From Lepisosteus oculatus (Eukaryota > Chordata > Actinopteri > Semionotiformes > Lepisosteidae): a stretch of 64,000 nucleotides of DNA. The stretch spans positions 21,765,784-21,829,783 of the forward strand of contig NC_090712.1 in assembly GCF_040954835.1 (NCBI RefSeq). Direction: 5' to 3'. Shown here one piece after another: positions 49,301-61,300 of this stretch. Within the stretch, counting starts at the first letter, position 1, and each line of letters begins with the position of its first letter. The notes beneath the pieces were generated by a model. It had not been told where the DNA came from and did not search any database. It saw only the letters and a program-made list of their open reading frames with translations. A program made the translations under genes and the position numbers.

Positions 49301-52300
49301 CTGAACAAAATTCCCCTGGTTCCTGATGGTGGGTGCATTGCTGATTTGTTGAGCATTGATTTCAATATGGATAATCAAGATCATTATGTGGCATTTGCGG
49401 TACATAAGACGTTAATGAAAACATTAGCTCAAATTAATCTGTTGCCCTACTTCTTTAAATCCACTTAATATGGAATGATAATATGGAATCTTGTATAGAT
49501 GCAGCCCATCAGAACATGCATTAGTTCTTATTTGTGGTACAGAACATTGTGTGATTCACTGGCCAAAGAATATATTAATTTATGAATATAAGTATATTAT
49601 ACTTAATGTACATACAGTATCTGGTAGTGGTAGCTAAAAATAAAAAAAATAAAGTACACAACAGTATTCCACCTTCTTCATAAACTTTTTCTGCATTAAT
49701 GTCTTTAATTCAATCACATGGTTATTGTGGAAAGGTTTTGATGTGCTCATTTTAACTATAAAAAGCTCATGTAATTTAAAAAGAGCTATAATGTTTTAAC
49801 CTTCTGTTCTGACTGCAACTGGTCTCAATTAACTCCTCATTATCCAATTTCCCTTACTCATCCCTTCATTCACTATTTAAACCCTCAATTCACACTGTAA
49901 CATCGCTCGGTATTAGGATCTCTTCTGCCTCCTTAGCTCACCTTGTCCTTTCTTCCTAAAGTACCCCTTTACCTTGTCTGGACTCCTTCAATGTCGACTC
50001 TTGGTTTTGGATTTCTCGCTCTTGCCTCGCCCCTATTGGATTTGTTTGCCTCTCTTCTTGCCAATTACCTGGACTTGACCCCAGCTGGAATAACTGATGA
50101 CTCTACCTCATCCCCTGCCAGCTACCGGACCTCGTCTGGAGACCCACACAGGTTTCATAAATTAGTTCGTTCTTACAGAATACAGAGCCAGCAACATGAA
50201 CCCCCAGGGTCAAAATGATCCTTTCTCCATTCTCCAGCAACACTCCCAAACGCTGAGGGACATAACAGAACTACTCAGCCATGTTTCTCAATGCCTGGCT
50301 CCCCAGCCGATCTCGGCCGCTGTACCACCTCTACCCCCTGCAGCACCAGTAAGTCCTCTATCCCTCCCTGCTCTGGAAAAATCTGACGTTGACTCCACCA
50401 AGTGTCAGGGCTTCCTGACACAGTGTTGGGTGGCCTTCCAACTCCTCCCTGACTGATTCCCCTCTGACCGCGAAAGAATTGGGTATATGGTTTCTTACCT
50501 CTCCGGTCGAGCCCTGGGGTGGGCCAATGTTCTCCTCATCTGGAACGCCCCTGAGATGGCAGATGTTATCAGCTTCCAGGCCGCAGTACAAGCCGCCTTC
50601 TGTCAGCTCTACCCTCACCACCTTGCTGCTCACCGCCTTTCCATCCTCACACAAGGAAACTGCCCCCCGCAGGTGTATGTTGCTGAATTCTGCTGCTTGG
50701 CTCCCTTAAACTTCCTGGGATCGGGAATCTCTCATTCGCCAGTTCCACCAGGGATTGTCCAAGGAATTAAAAGATCATATCATCCACCTACCCCTCGACT
50801 TCCCCTCTCTAAACGTTTTTATCTGCCGGGTCACCGAAATCCAAAACCAAATCCAAAGAGTCGACATTGAGGGAGTCCAGACAAGATAAAAAGGTACTTT
50901 AAGAAGAAAGGGCAAGGTGAGCTCTGGTGGTGGAAGAGATCCTAATACCGAGCGATGTTACAGGGTGAACTGAGGGTTTAAATAGTGAAGGAAGGGGTAT
51001 GTAAGGGAAATTGGATAATGAGGGGTTAATTGAGACCAGCTGTAGTTGTAACACCTTCGGTATGAATAATTGTACTCTTCTATATGAATTATTGCTGTAC
51101 AAAAAGTTGTAGTACTTTTTAAAATTTAGCAGAGAATATTAACATAGAATCATTTCGGGAGACAGGAAAACCGGCATTTAATAAAGTATGGGAGAACAAA
51201 AGACGGGGAGTGGAGAGGAGGTGGGAGCAAGAGAAGCATATTGTAGCGTTTACAGGTTCTTTTCAGAACAAAGGACCAGTGGAGACGCGATTAACAAACC
51301 AAGCGCTAGCTTTATTCGTTAACAAACACAAAAAATACATACCCATGAGGAGACTGACAGAACACGTACAAATCTTTAGGGTGGTCATTACTTAACAACA
51401 CGCTATACTCTTATAAGACTACACAGGGCATTAGGACTACTAGGACATTATTTACACAGGTAGGGTCAGCCGCTGGTCATCGTGCTGACCCTCAGACTCT
51501 CCCCGGCTACCACTCCCAGCATGCCCAGTGGTACTACGAGCACCTGAAGCGTCTGGCGTCTCGCCGACGTTGAACACCCCCCTCAGGCTGTACTCGTACT
51601 CGGCTAACAGCTGTGGAACCCTGTGTGAGCGGCTGCTGCGCTGCGGTGACGGCTGGCGACCCATGGACGCCCCACTATCGGCCGGCTCCGGCCCCGGCTG
51701 CTCCTCTAGAGCCTCCCCACACGGCTCCTCCTCCCGGGCTCGGTACGGGTCCAGGTGGTCTCGGTGCAGGACCACCACTCTCCCCCGTGTTTGCAACCGG
51801 ACACAGTAGCAGACCTCGCCCACCACCCTGAGTACCTCAGCAGGCCCCTCCTACGACAGCGCCAGCTTAGGGCTGAGGCCTTTGCTGTGGTGCGGGCTGT
51901 ACACCCAAACCGAGTCCCCGGGCTGGAAGGCAGGCCCCCTGCAGCGCAGGTCGTAGTGCCGCTTCTGCCGGACCCCCGCCTGAGTCAGGTGGGTCCGTGC
52001 AAAGCTGTGCACCCGCCGCATCCGCTGCCGCAGGTCCCACTCGTAGTCTGGTCCAGCCGGCGGTGCCGACCCGTCTCCAGTGCACCCGGTGGATTCCTGG
52101 ACCACAGTCCGATCTGCCCAGATTGCAAGGGGGAGGTGGCGGTCCCAGTCCCATTGGTTTCGGGACACCAGGGTGGCCAGCTCTGTGGCGAGCGTCCGAT
52201 TAAACCGCTCCACCAACCCGTCACTCTGGGGATGCAGCGGGGTGGTCCGCGTCTTAGTGATCCCCAGGCGCTGGCACACTCTGGCGAAGACCTGGGACTC

Positions 52301-55300
52301 GAAGTTACTCCTCCGGCACCCCCTGCCTGGCAAACATCCCCTCCAGTAGTGCATCGGCCACCGTGGGGGCACTCTGGTCAGGGAGGGCGTAGGCCTCCGG
52401 CCACTTCGTAAAATAGTCCATGGCCACCAAGACATAGCAGTTCCCGGCCTCGGTGCACGAAACGGGCCCAAAACGTCCACCCCCACCCGCTCCATAGGAG
52501 CCCCCACCTGGTGTTGTTGGCGGGGGGCCCGAGAGCACTCTGGGGGGCTCTTCTGCGCCACACACACTGCACACGTTCGGCAATACCGCTCCATGTCCCG
52601 GTGGCAAAGACCCCAGTAAAAATGGCCTCAGAGCCGTTGCAGGGTTTTTTTACCGGCGAAGTGCCCCACACCCGACTTGCCGTGCCCCGCTCGGAGCACA
52701 GCCCCGCGGAGCGACTGTGGCACCACCAGCTGCAACCGTACCTCGCCACTGGAGGGTACCCCCCGGCGCAGCACCCCGTACTTTACCTCTAAGGCCTCCC
52801 ACAGGGCGCAGAGGGCTTTGACAGACTTTGGGTGCGGGGCGAGCTCCTCTCGCATAGGCCGTGCTCCTGCTGCCTTCCAGCGGAGCACCGGCCCCACGTC
52901 AGGATCAGCTGCCTGACGCTGCACCAGGTCTGACATGCCGTGGCCGCAGCGCTCGCCTCCGCCACAGTGCGGACAGCCCCCTCACGCTGCCCCCGCCGGG
53001 CGCAGTGGTGGCAGTCCGTGGCCTCACAGGGGCGCCGCGAGAGAGCGTCAGCATTGAGATGGTGAGACCCCGCACGGTACACAACAGTGAAGTCGTACTC
53101 CTGCAGGATCTCTATCCATCGCGCCATCTGCCACTCCGGCTCCTTAAAGTGGAGCAGCCAGGTGAGGGACACATGGACATTTCTCAACCGGAACCGGGTC
53201 CCGAACAGGTACAGCCTGAAGTGGTGGACCGCCGCCACACAGTAGTTCCGTTCAGCCCTAGCCAAAGCCCGACTATAGTAGGCCACTACACACTTCTTAT
53301 CTGGCCCCTCCTGCGCCAACACCGCACCCACCCCCGAGTTACTTGCGTCGGTATCGAGAACATACGGTAACCGCGGGTCGGGGTAGGCCAGCACGGGGGC
53401 CCCCACCGGAGCTTCACACAACCGGCCGAAGGCTGTCTCACAGCCTGAGTCCCAGTCGAAATGGCGGCCCTTGTCGGTGAGGCGGTGCAGCGGGGCAGCG
53501 ATGCTGGCAAAGTCCAGACGAACCTCTGGTAGTATGAGAACAACCCCAGAAAGCTGCACAGCTCCGCGACGGTGCGTGGAGTCGGCCAGCCCCTCACTGC
53601 AGTGACCTTACCTGGGTCCATAGCCACCCCTCGCGGTCCAACAACATATCCCAGGAAGGTCACCTCCCGCCGCAGGAGCTCGCACTTGCGGGGATTGAGC
53701 CTCAGGCCAGCACAGCGGATGCAGGCCAGCACCACCTAGAGGTTCGTCAAGGCCTGGTCAAAACCCCAGGCATGAACCAGCAGATCGTCCAGATACAGCA
53801 CACACTGGTTCCGCGGCACCGATGCCAGCACCCTCTCCATCAGCCTCTCGAATGTCCCAGGGCATTGCACAGGCCAAAAGGCATGACAGTAAACTGCCAG
53901 AGGCCGTTTTTTTTACCAGTACCATGGGCTCGCGGAGGGCTCAATCACCACCGCTGCGGCCATCTCCCAGATCTTTTCCTCGGCGGCGGTCTGCTTGGCG
54001 TGAACCATGCGTCCCGGTGGGATGCAGATGGGCCGAGCGTCGCCGGTGTTGATTTCGTGTTGGACCAGGGCAGTGCGTCTCTCGCCGCAAAGAGGTCCTC
54101 GTTCTGGGCAAGTAGCTCCTGGAGCCACTGCCGCTGGTCCTCATCGAGGCCCTCGCAGCTCCGCTGGTAGAGGTCCTCAATGGCGCGCCTTGCTTCCACG
54201 CAACGCTCGGCCCCCTGCCGCCGCTGCCTTGTCTGGCTCCCCGGCCGACTCGGGGGCAGGATCTGGCAAGCTCGCTCCCCAGCTCGCAGGCCTGGTCTGC
54301 CCCAGCGACTGCCACCGCAGCCGCCGCCACTGCCTCTTTTTCCCCCGGCTCCGGCAAGCCCGCATCCCTCGGCCATCACCGGGCCTGCCCTCCACCAGGT
54401 GAAGTCGCTCCCCCTTCCACACCAACTCCTGCCGGCCCAAGTCCAAACTGGCCCCCACTTGCTGCAGTAGGTCCAGCCCCAGAATGCAGTCCTCCTGGAT
54501 GGGTGCGAAGTAGCAGGGGTGGCGTGGCGCACCATCGCTGTACCTAGACTGCAGCGAGCTGTCCCGTCACCGTCCTTAGCCGCAGGCTGGAGGTCTCCCA
54601 TCCTGGGGGGTTGGTGCCCTCGGTGTTGGGGAGGACGCCTGGCCAGAGTAGGGTTACCAATGAACCGGTGTCGAGTAGGGCCAGGCAGGGTTGGTCCTCA
54701 ATTTGGCAGTAGAGGTACAGGCCCCGGCTACAGCCGACTTTACAGCGCTCTCCAGAGCGGGGGTTGAGGTGTTCAAGGGCGGCCTTCCCCGCACTGAGCC
54801 ACCCCGTTCCCGTTTCCCGACGCCCATCGGTGTCCCCTCTTCCCGCAGCGGTTGCAAATCAGCATGCGGGGCTGTTCCGCCGGGGTTGCTGCACGGGCTG
54901 GCTCCTCTTCCCCCTTACTGGATTCCTTCGTTGCCGCCTCGGTCAGCCGGTAGGGCACACTGCATCTGCTGGTGCTTCCAGCCACCCCAAACATGGCCTC
55001 AGCCCGTGTAGCAAGGGCCAAGGCCTGCTCCAGCGATGCAGGTGCGGCCTGCTGCACGTGGCGCCGCAGCTCCTCGGGTGAGAGGGCCTTGAGAAAGGCC
55101 TGGAGAGCCATCTCCCGCTGCGCCTCCCGGGGAAAACTTGGGTATCCTCGGCGGGCGAGAAACATGACATCAGCGGCAACCGGGCCCAGTCGCTCTCCTG
55201 GTCGGCGCCTACGCAGGGCCAGCCTCTCCCGCATCAGGTCCGGCGCCTCCTCCACACCGAAGCGCAGCTGGAGAGCTGCTGCCAGCACCGTGTATTCGCC

Positions 55301-58300
55301 TCTGTCCTCCACCTGGCAGGCCGCTCCTTCCAGCGCCACCGCCAGGTGGCCTGCCATCTCTGCCCGGCTCCAGCCATTTGTCCGGGCCGCGAGATGGAAC
55401 TGCGCCTCGTAGGTTTCCCAAGGCGTTTCCCCATTGTAGCGACCTGGTCGCACCCGCGCCAATGGGTATGGGAATCGCTGGTCGGCTCCGGCAGGGAGGG
55501 TATCCTCTCTCTGGGGCACCCGCTGACCAGGAGTAGCGGCTAGTCGCCCCAATTCTACCGGCGGGACCACTACTGAGTAGCCCTGGTACTACTGAGTCAC
55601 ACCCAGGAGTTGCTCAGGCTCCCTATGTGCACTGCAGATGGGTTCTGTTTCTTTTAGAGTCAGCCGGCGCTTAAAAGAATCGACTAGTGTCTGCCACGAT
55701 TTGTCCATCCTGCCCGCTTCTGACACCAATGTAGCGTTTACAGGTTATTTTCAGAAAATAGGACCAGTTGAGGCGCGATTAACAAACCAAGCGCTAGCTT
55801 TATTAGTTAACAAAAATAAAAACCAAACACAGGATATACACACCCATGAGGAGACTGACAGAACACGTACACATCTTTAGGGTGGTAATTACTTAACAAC
55901 ACAGCCGCTGGTCATCGTGCTAACCCTCAGACTCTCCCTGGCTACCACTCCCAGCATGCCCAGCGGTACTAGGAGCCTAGAGGCGCTTCCTCCTCACCAC
56001 CAGGCGAGGGCGTTACAATATTAACACTCAGGTGGTGTGAAGTCAAGAGATGTGAAGAGCGGTGTGGAGTTAAAACCTAATTGAATAGAGAGGATTAGAA
56101 GGAAACTAGTCTGTCAATGAAAGAAGGGGAAGGTGTGATCCTGGATTCAGGATAATTGTAGTTTTGGATGTCTTTGATAAGTGTTCCGAAACCCCTCTGT
56201 ACTTAGTGCTTTTTTAAATGCATGGCTCGATAGATGGGTTGGAACTTTAAAGATTCTTTGAATTGCCTAGTTATTTAAAAAGGATTCAATAAGATCTGTC
56301 TTTGGTTTTAAAAAAATTGACATAGCTACGAAGTAAAATGGCAGTTGCTTGTTAAGCCTTCTTTAAGAAAATGTAATTGTTTGCTAATGTTCCCTTTTTA
56401 AGGCTGAAATGCCAACTCTTGTATTTTTTTAAAGAAGTTAATTTTACTGTTCACACAAATGCACAGAAAACTTACCAAAGTTATCCAGTTGAGTAATTTC
56501 ACTTTGTCCCTTGTTCCTCATTGAATCTTTACACCCTCAGTATGATAAAGGCGCAACACTCACTGTGCACACCATGATCTCACATGCAGGTGTGAAACAC
56601 AGTAGGGATAATAACTTTAGTTTTTTTTTAAAATCAGGTTTGTTTGAAAATTTGTATCTGTTATAACTGTTAATACAATAGAGAGTATAATTGTGATTCT
56701 ACTGTTTATTGCTTAATATTGCGTGTCATACATATGATTTGGTATGGAGAAAACTGTTACTTACAGGTTCAGTACTAGTGTTTTCAAATGGAAAAAAATG
56801 AACAAGCTGTGTTGATGTTACTGGTTTTATTTATTCATAAGTTCATCACCACCATTACTTAATTGTTTGGCACTTCCTCAAAGATTATATTTGGAAGATG
56901 GCAGAACAGAGTACAAAGCAAAAACTCAACGTAGAAATTAAGGGGTTCTGGGAGAAAGTGTTGATGAACATACAGTAGTTGTAAAAAATGTATTAAAATA
57001 CTTTTTTGTGTTCTACTGAAGATTATAGAACACCGTGGGGAACATTGAGCAATGTAATATCACAAGTGCATTTGTTCTGACTTAAATTTACAGATTGTAA
57101 AACAATTTACAGGGAAGTGTAATTTTAATAAACAAATAAATGTAATACATTGCATGAATTCAACACTACCTGTCTCTCAATAATGTTTTTTGTTTTGTTA
57201 ATGTAAATGTCCAATGAGACTGTAGGTATATATTATGTAAAATATACTGTATACACTATAAACAGCACAATATATATACTGTAAATCCTGTAAATGTTGT
57301 GATAATTGTATTGCTTTTGTAAACACATTTGTTTTCAAACAAGCGCATTGTTTATGCGATTAAAGGTGGTCTATCTCCATTTTTCTTGTGAGATGATATG
57401 GTCTGTGTCCTTCACAGTTTGTAGTTTTGAAGGGAAACGATGCAATGCTATTTTTATGTTCCAGGGTTAGAAAGAATTGGCATTGGTGATTGGATTTCAA
57501 ACCACAATAAAAGTAAAATGTGCACAGTAATATGTATAACCAATACAATGTACAAGCCAAAAAAAATACATTTCCAGGTATGCACTGCGCCATATTCTGT
57601 GATTCAGTCAAGGGAACAAAATATCCGCTTCTGCCCTATTACATTGTAAAGAAGCAGGCTTATAAATGTGGCTCTTTTTATCCAATAGAAATATTGCTCT
57701 CGACTTTGAGATGGTTTTGCCAGCAAATACCGCTTACTTGTTAACTCTGCGTACACATCACATTGGAACATTTCTGGGGTGAAATGTCTACCGAATCACC
57801 TGTACATTACATTACATTAGTCTTCACAATGCAATGACTAGTGTGTGGCAAGAGCCTCTTTGTATCGTGATTCTTGCACATTCTTGCTCTAGCCTGTGGT
57901 GACACCAGCTGACAAAAGCGACAAAATGGAGACCATGTAGTACTTTCATAAAGTTCAGGATTTTGTGCTTAATTTGTAATTTGTAAAATTTTGCAATACT
58001 GTCAATGAATTTATTTTGTTACGGAGATTTAATAACTGGTCTGAGAAACGGGGACTGTAGTTCCCCTTTAAAATGTCAGTCACGTGAATTGCATACAGAA
58101 ATAAAGTAAATTTAGACTACATAAATTAAGACTACAATTCCCACTGCTCACATGAAGTCATATCCACAGATGAACTGTAGTATGATCAGCATAATTTAGA
58201 AATATACTGTGTATACAGTATGATACAGTATGTTTTAAAGCCATATATGTGTAAAATATATAGTTTTCATATCAGCATCCGAAGTAAAATTGTGTCCTAA

Positions 58301-61300
58301 TTACTTTTTACTGAAATTAGCAGGGAAGAAAGAAAGTAAATTGTACAGTAGGTGAAGCTAACCAAGAAACACTTTCTCTGGGCTGTCAGGCATCATACAT
58401 GGCGTTTACTTTTGTAAAAGTAAAAGAGTTTACTTTTGTCAGCTATACTGTATACAATTACAAAATACAAAGTACCACTATTTTCCTTATCAAAAATGTG
58501 TCACACCTATGAAAATATAAAAATGTATCTTCATTTACCTCTGAAGAGAGAAGAAAAGAAACAAAACGTTCCGGCTGTGGAACCTTCTTCAGGTGTGAAG
58601 GTGACATCTGAAGAAGGCTCCACAGCTGAAACATTGTGTTTTCTTTCTTCTCTTTTCAGCTTGTTCCTTTGCAGCCTACGCATGCTGACGCAGCCACCCA
58701 CCTGAACCACTTTTTTATATATCAAGCTGAGTAATTTTGCATTGTGAAGCAGCGCTAATTTCATTTTTAATATTAATTTAATATTTAACATACTGTAATA
58801 TACAGCATAAAAGTGGACACAGTACACAAATTGGAAAAAGATTGTCCCGGGGCTGAGCATTGACCAGGATTCTAAACCATGTGTTTTCAGGTGAAAGCCC
58901 AAAATTGATATAACTCTGAAGTGTTCATCTATGAGTGGTACAGTCTTCATTTTAGTGTTTTAAGAATATTTGGGAAATGTATGAAACTAGACTCTTCATC
59001 GCTGCTGACAGCCAATAAGGTTTATATATAGATTGTTGTTATAAGCAATAGTAGCATTGCTCACTTTTCCTAAGTCTCTAAGAGAAATGAAAAATGTGTG
59101 AAAACGTCAGGAATAAGTCCTTGCTGTACCATCACACACTTATATGGGAGTATAGATTTTCTTTAGAAAAAATTAGAATAAAGTTCACATTTGTTCAAAA
59201 TGGTGTCAAACTGGATTATTGACGGTTAGAAATACAGACAGTAAAAAAGGCAAGAAATCCTTGTTTTAGCAAAGGAGTATCCTATAAATTAGATCTTGAC
59301 AGTATCAAAAACACATATGATGTTTTCAGCAAAATCTCTAGAAGTTAAAGAGAAAAGCACAGTCTGCAGTCTACATGTCTGCTTGGTCGCCTGCAGGAAT
59401 ATGCTGCTGCAACTATAATGAAGGGGGTGCTTAATGTTGAGGTTGCTATATACTGTAATGTACTTGCACTTTGCATTCCTACACAGATTTCAAAGTACTC
59501 ATGATTTACATTATTAATCAAAGTATTTGTACTTTTCAACACTACAGGCATTTTTGTTGAAGAAATTCTCAACAAGTGGAAAGGTGACTATGAAAAGCTG
59601 GAGCATAACCACACCTATATACAATGGTGAGCACTTTGGTTTTCAATATAAGTTGGTATAGTTGTTTTATCGTTTTTGTCCTCTTGAGTTACAGGTAGGA
59701 AGAAAACATGGGACAAATAACTGAAATAATCATCTGGCTGCTGTTCAGTAAGAGCTTTTGAATTCTACTGAATTGGTCTACTTCAGACATCATGCTTGTC
59801 TCTGTGTTATTACCTTTGTGATCAGAAAATCGAAATCAGATCCTTCTTGAAGAAGCCCAGACTATTTTCCAGACAAACATGTTTTTAAATACTAATGAAA
59901 GTTTTTTTTTGTTATGTATAGGAGCAAGACTCCAGTTCTTGTGTTCTGATTTGATACTTTATGTTGGTGTTCTTGTGATATATGAGTAAACAGATTTTGT
60001 CACAAGGGTGAATGTAGTGTAGACATATTTTAAAATATAGATGAAACTACATTAATGGGGTATTTGTCATTTTATTTCTATTCAGTTTTCATAATGTATT
60101 GAATCATTTTAATTAGTACACACACACTAGAAGTAATCTTGGCTTTGAGTTTAAGTATTGCAATCAACACATTACAGCATTTGTAATTTATATAACACAG
60201 AAGTGATCTTTTTAATACATGTCTTGGGAAACAGAACATAAAAGATAAAAGTAGTTCAGGTGGGTAGCTGCATCAACATGTGTAGGCTCCAAAGGAACAA
60301 GCAATAGGTTTATTCCATGCTGACACCTGAAGAAGGCTCCACGTCCAAAACGTTGTATTTTCTTTCTTCTCTTTTCAGCATGGAATAAACCTATTACTTG
60401 TTCCATAAAAGATAAAAACCTTGCTCCTTCTGAGTGCTAACGAGATTTTTCCTGGTGTCCCTCTCTATAACCAGCCAGGTAGCTAAGCTGTTTACAGCTC
60501 CAAAACCAAAACTTTATCCCTCTTTTACAGTGCAGAGCAGAAGACAGACAACTGTAAGTTGTTTACAGCTCCAAAACCAATTGTTTTCCAGTTGTCAACT
60601 GGTCTGGTGATCAAGGATGGCAATTAATTGCCAGAGCTTTCTGGAGACTGAATTTTGTTCAGATTTTGTTCAAATTAGTTTTTTCTTTGTCTACTGCTCT
60701 CTAACATAGCATGTACAAAATTGTAAACAACCTAATGTAACTAGTGCACACAGACTCAATAAATGAGATAAGATTCCCTCCCATCTCCTACAATAGTTTT
60801 AAGATCATGATTCTGGTATATTAAAGCTAATAATTTACAGAAAAGGTTTTATTTCTAGACCTGGGGTATTATCTGTGTGGAGTTTGTATATTTTCCCCAT
60901 GGTTGTGTGGGTTTCCTCCAAGGGACAAAAAAATACTAGTGGTTTAAGTGGCTGCTGGGAAAATTGGCCCTGGTGTGAGTTTCTGTCTAAGTGTCTGCTA
61001 TGTGATGGTTTGACATCACATCCAGGATATATCTTGCCTTGGACCAATTGCTTGCCAGGATAGCCTCTGGCTTCCCTGTGTCCCTGAAGTGGAAGAAACA
61101 ATTTGAAAATGTTTGAAAATGGATGGACGGAAAAATAATACATAGCGAAGCCATAACTTAGAAAAACGTAAGTTATATGCAGTAATTGCAACTCGTGTTT
61201 ACAAATTTCTCTGTGCTTTAAACTTTACTTTACTTTAAACAAGAATGATCAAGCTGATTTGTTTTTCATAACAGTTAATTTTTAGTTAACAGTTAACAAA

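Larger units (their letters stand above)
51242..56017 (-). mobile_element. Ty3/gypsy LTR retrotransposon, nearly full length, antisense to OGFRL1
   Basis: Both ends share a terminal repeat. Order on the minus strand is 5' LTR (56017-55730), primer-binding site, gag, protease, reverse transcriptase, RNase H, integrase, purine tract, 3' LTR (51576-51242), the usual Ty3/gypsy order. The internal region is far more GC-rich than its surroundings. The 4-base flank ATAT is found at 51238-51241 and 56018-56021. Every main reading frame is broken, so it is inactive by itself. Confidence 0.9.
49329..59547 (+). other. OGFRL1 intron 3 (10.2 kb), gypsy-invaded
   Basis: 49822-51041 holds a gag relic with inverted arms and 51242-56017 an antisense Ty3/gypsy element. 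From 56022 to 58540 the sequence is AT-rich with nothing convincing except an 'actacaattccc' motif at 58131. A fold-back copy sits at 58545-58708. No host exon is hidden here as far as I can see. Confidence 0.75.

Noticed and set aside
51755..52411. 218-codon plus-strand frame
   Set aside because: It is antisense to the gypsy integrase region; GC-rich DNA opens frames on both strands.
53945..54601. 218-codon minus-strand frame in gypsy
   Set aside because: Only part follows the protease-RT frame; the rest is an out-of-frame reading of broken pol, not a separate gene.
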